The notes under the pieces were generated by a model that was given only the letters and a program-made list of their open reading frames with translations, made no database searches and was not told the DNA's origin. The translations under genes and the position numbers were made by a program. Shown piece by piece: positions 12,289-12,382 of a stretch of DNA of 12,382 bases. This DNA is from DATKGL01 sp035510455 (GTDB lineage: Bacteria; Patescibacteriota; Saccharimonadia; Saccharimonadales; UBA4665), in the NCBI GenBank assembly GCA_035510455.1, contig DATKHB010000022.1, forward strand, positions 1 through 12,382. The letters are read 5' to 3'. The first letter of the stretch is position 1. Each line of letters opens with the position of its first letter.

Positions 12289-12382
12289 ATGGACATGTAC
12301 AACTTAAGACAAATCCCAAGTGAAGCTAAGGTTCAGAAGTATTTAAGATATGCCATCTTTGGTTCAGGCAAGTTGTTTTGCC
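12289..12382 (+). CDS. N-terminus of a second possible transposase (cut by window edge)
   Basis: An ATG at 12289 opens a plus-strand frame of 31 codons running off the window. It begins MDMYNLRQIPSEAKVQKYLR and ends GSGKLFC. AAGGAG lies 6 bases before the ATG, an ideal Shine-Dalgarno. The arrangement of a short helical lead (PSEAKVQKYLRYAIF) followed by a cysteine where a zinc ribbon would start resembles the head of zinc-ribbon transposases such as the neighbouring gene. The cysteine is the last visible residue, so the assignment stays tentative. The gene is divergent from the complete transposase, with 104 bases between starts. Confidence 0.5.
   Translation, partial: MDMYNLRQIPSEAKVQKYLRYAIFGSGKLFC

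Noticed and set aside
1..12382. UGA reassigned to glycine as in some CPR lineages
   Set aside because: Conserved genes (argS, groEL, kinase, isomerase) are full length with no in-frame TGA, so there is no evidence for UGA as a sense codon.
1..12382. CRISPR array, tRNA or rRNA gene
   Set aside because: No regularly spaced repeats, cloverleaf-like segment or rRNA-like conserved stretch was seen in the intergenic regions.

Overview
The window (12,382 bases, fairly AT-rich) looks like a stretch of a small, streamlined bacterial chromosome. The gene set suggests a Patescibacteria/CPR lineage, probably Saccharibacteria-like: a bifunctional SIS-domain sugar-phosphate isomerase, compact housekeeping genes beside lineage-type hypotheticals, and lone IS1595-type transposases. 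This placement is inference from gene content and style. No rRNA, tRNA or CRISPR array was seen.

Almost everything lies on the minus strand. Left to right: the cut N-terminus of an unrecognised ORF (1-91); msrB, mscL and argS as one minus-strand cluster (transcribed argS, mscL, msrB); a DUF1361 membrane protein; a histidine kinase and an OmpR-type response regulator (transcribed regulator, kinase, then DUF1361); a bifunctional phosphoglucose/phosphomannose isomerase; one plus-strand gene for an acidic, disordered protein of unknown function (6468-7076), divergent from the isomerase and convergent with groEL; the groES-groEL operon; an unknown 201-residue soluble protein; an unknown membrane-anchored protein of about 340 residues; a 40-residue lysine-rich small protein; a complete IS1595/ISXO2-like transposase; and the cut start of a second gene on the plus strand that may also be a transposase.

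Regulation is the most informative part. Upstream of groES a sigma-70 type promoter with a perfect TTGACA is overlapped by a CIRCE operator, and a second, weaker CIRCE-like site lies 4 bases downstream, implying HrcA-type heat-shock repression with a tandem operator. Eight minus-strand genes have a -10-like hexamer ending 6 to 8 bases before the start codon, in two cases with a well-placed -35 box. Transcription would then begin at or next to the ATG, which suggests leaderless mRNAs. The remaining genes with their own upstream region (isomerase, the plus-strand acidic gene, groES, groEL, and the two cut genes) have clear Shine-Dalgarno sequences. None of the 14 complete genes ends in TGA.

Functionally, the left half combines translation (ArgRS), osmotic protection (MscL), methionine repair (MsrB) and envelope sensing (two-component system plus DUF1361). 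The centre holds central sugar metabolism and protein folding. The right half is accessory, with unknown genes and transposases.
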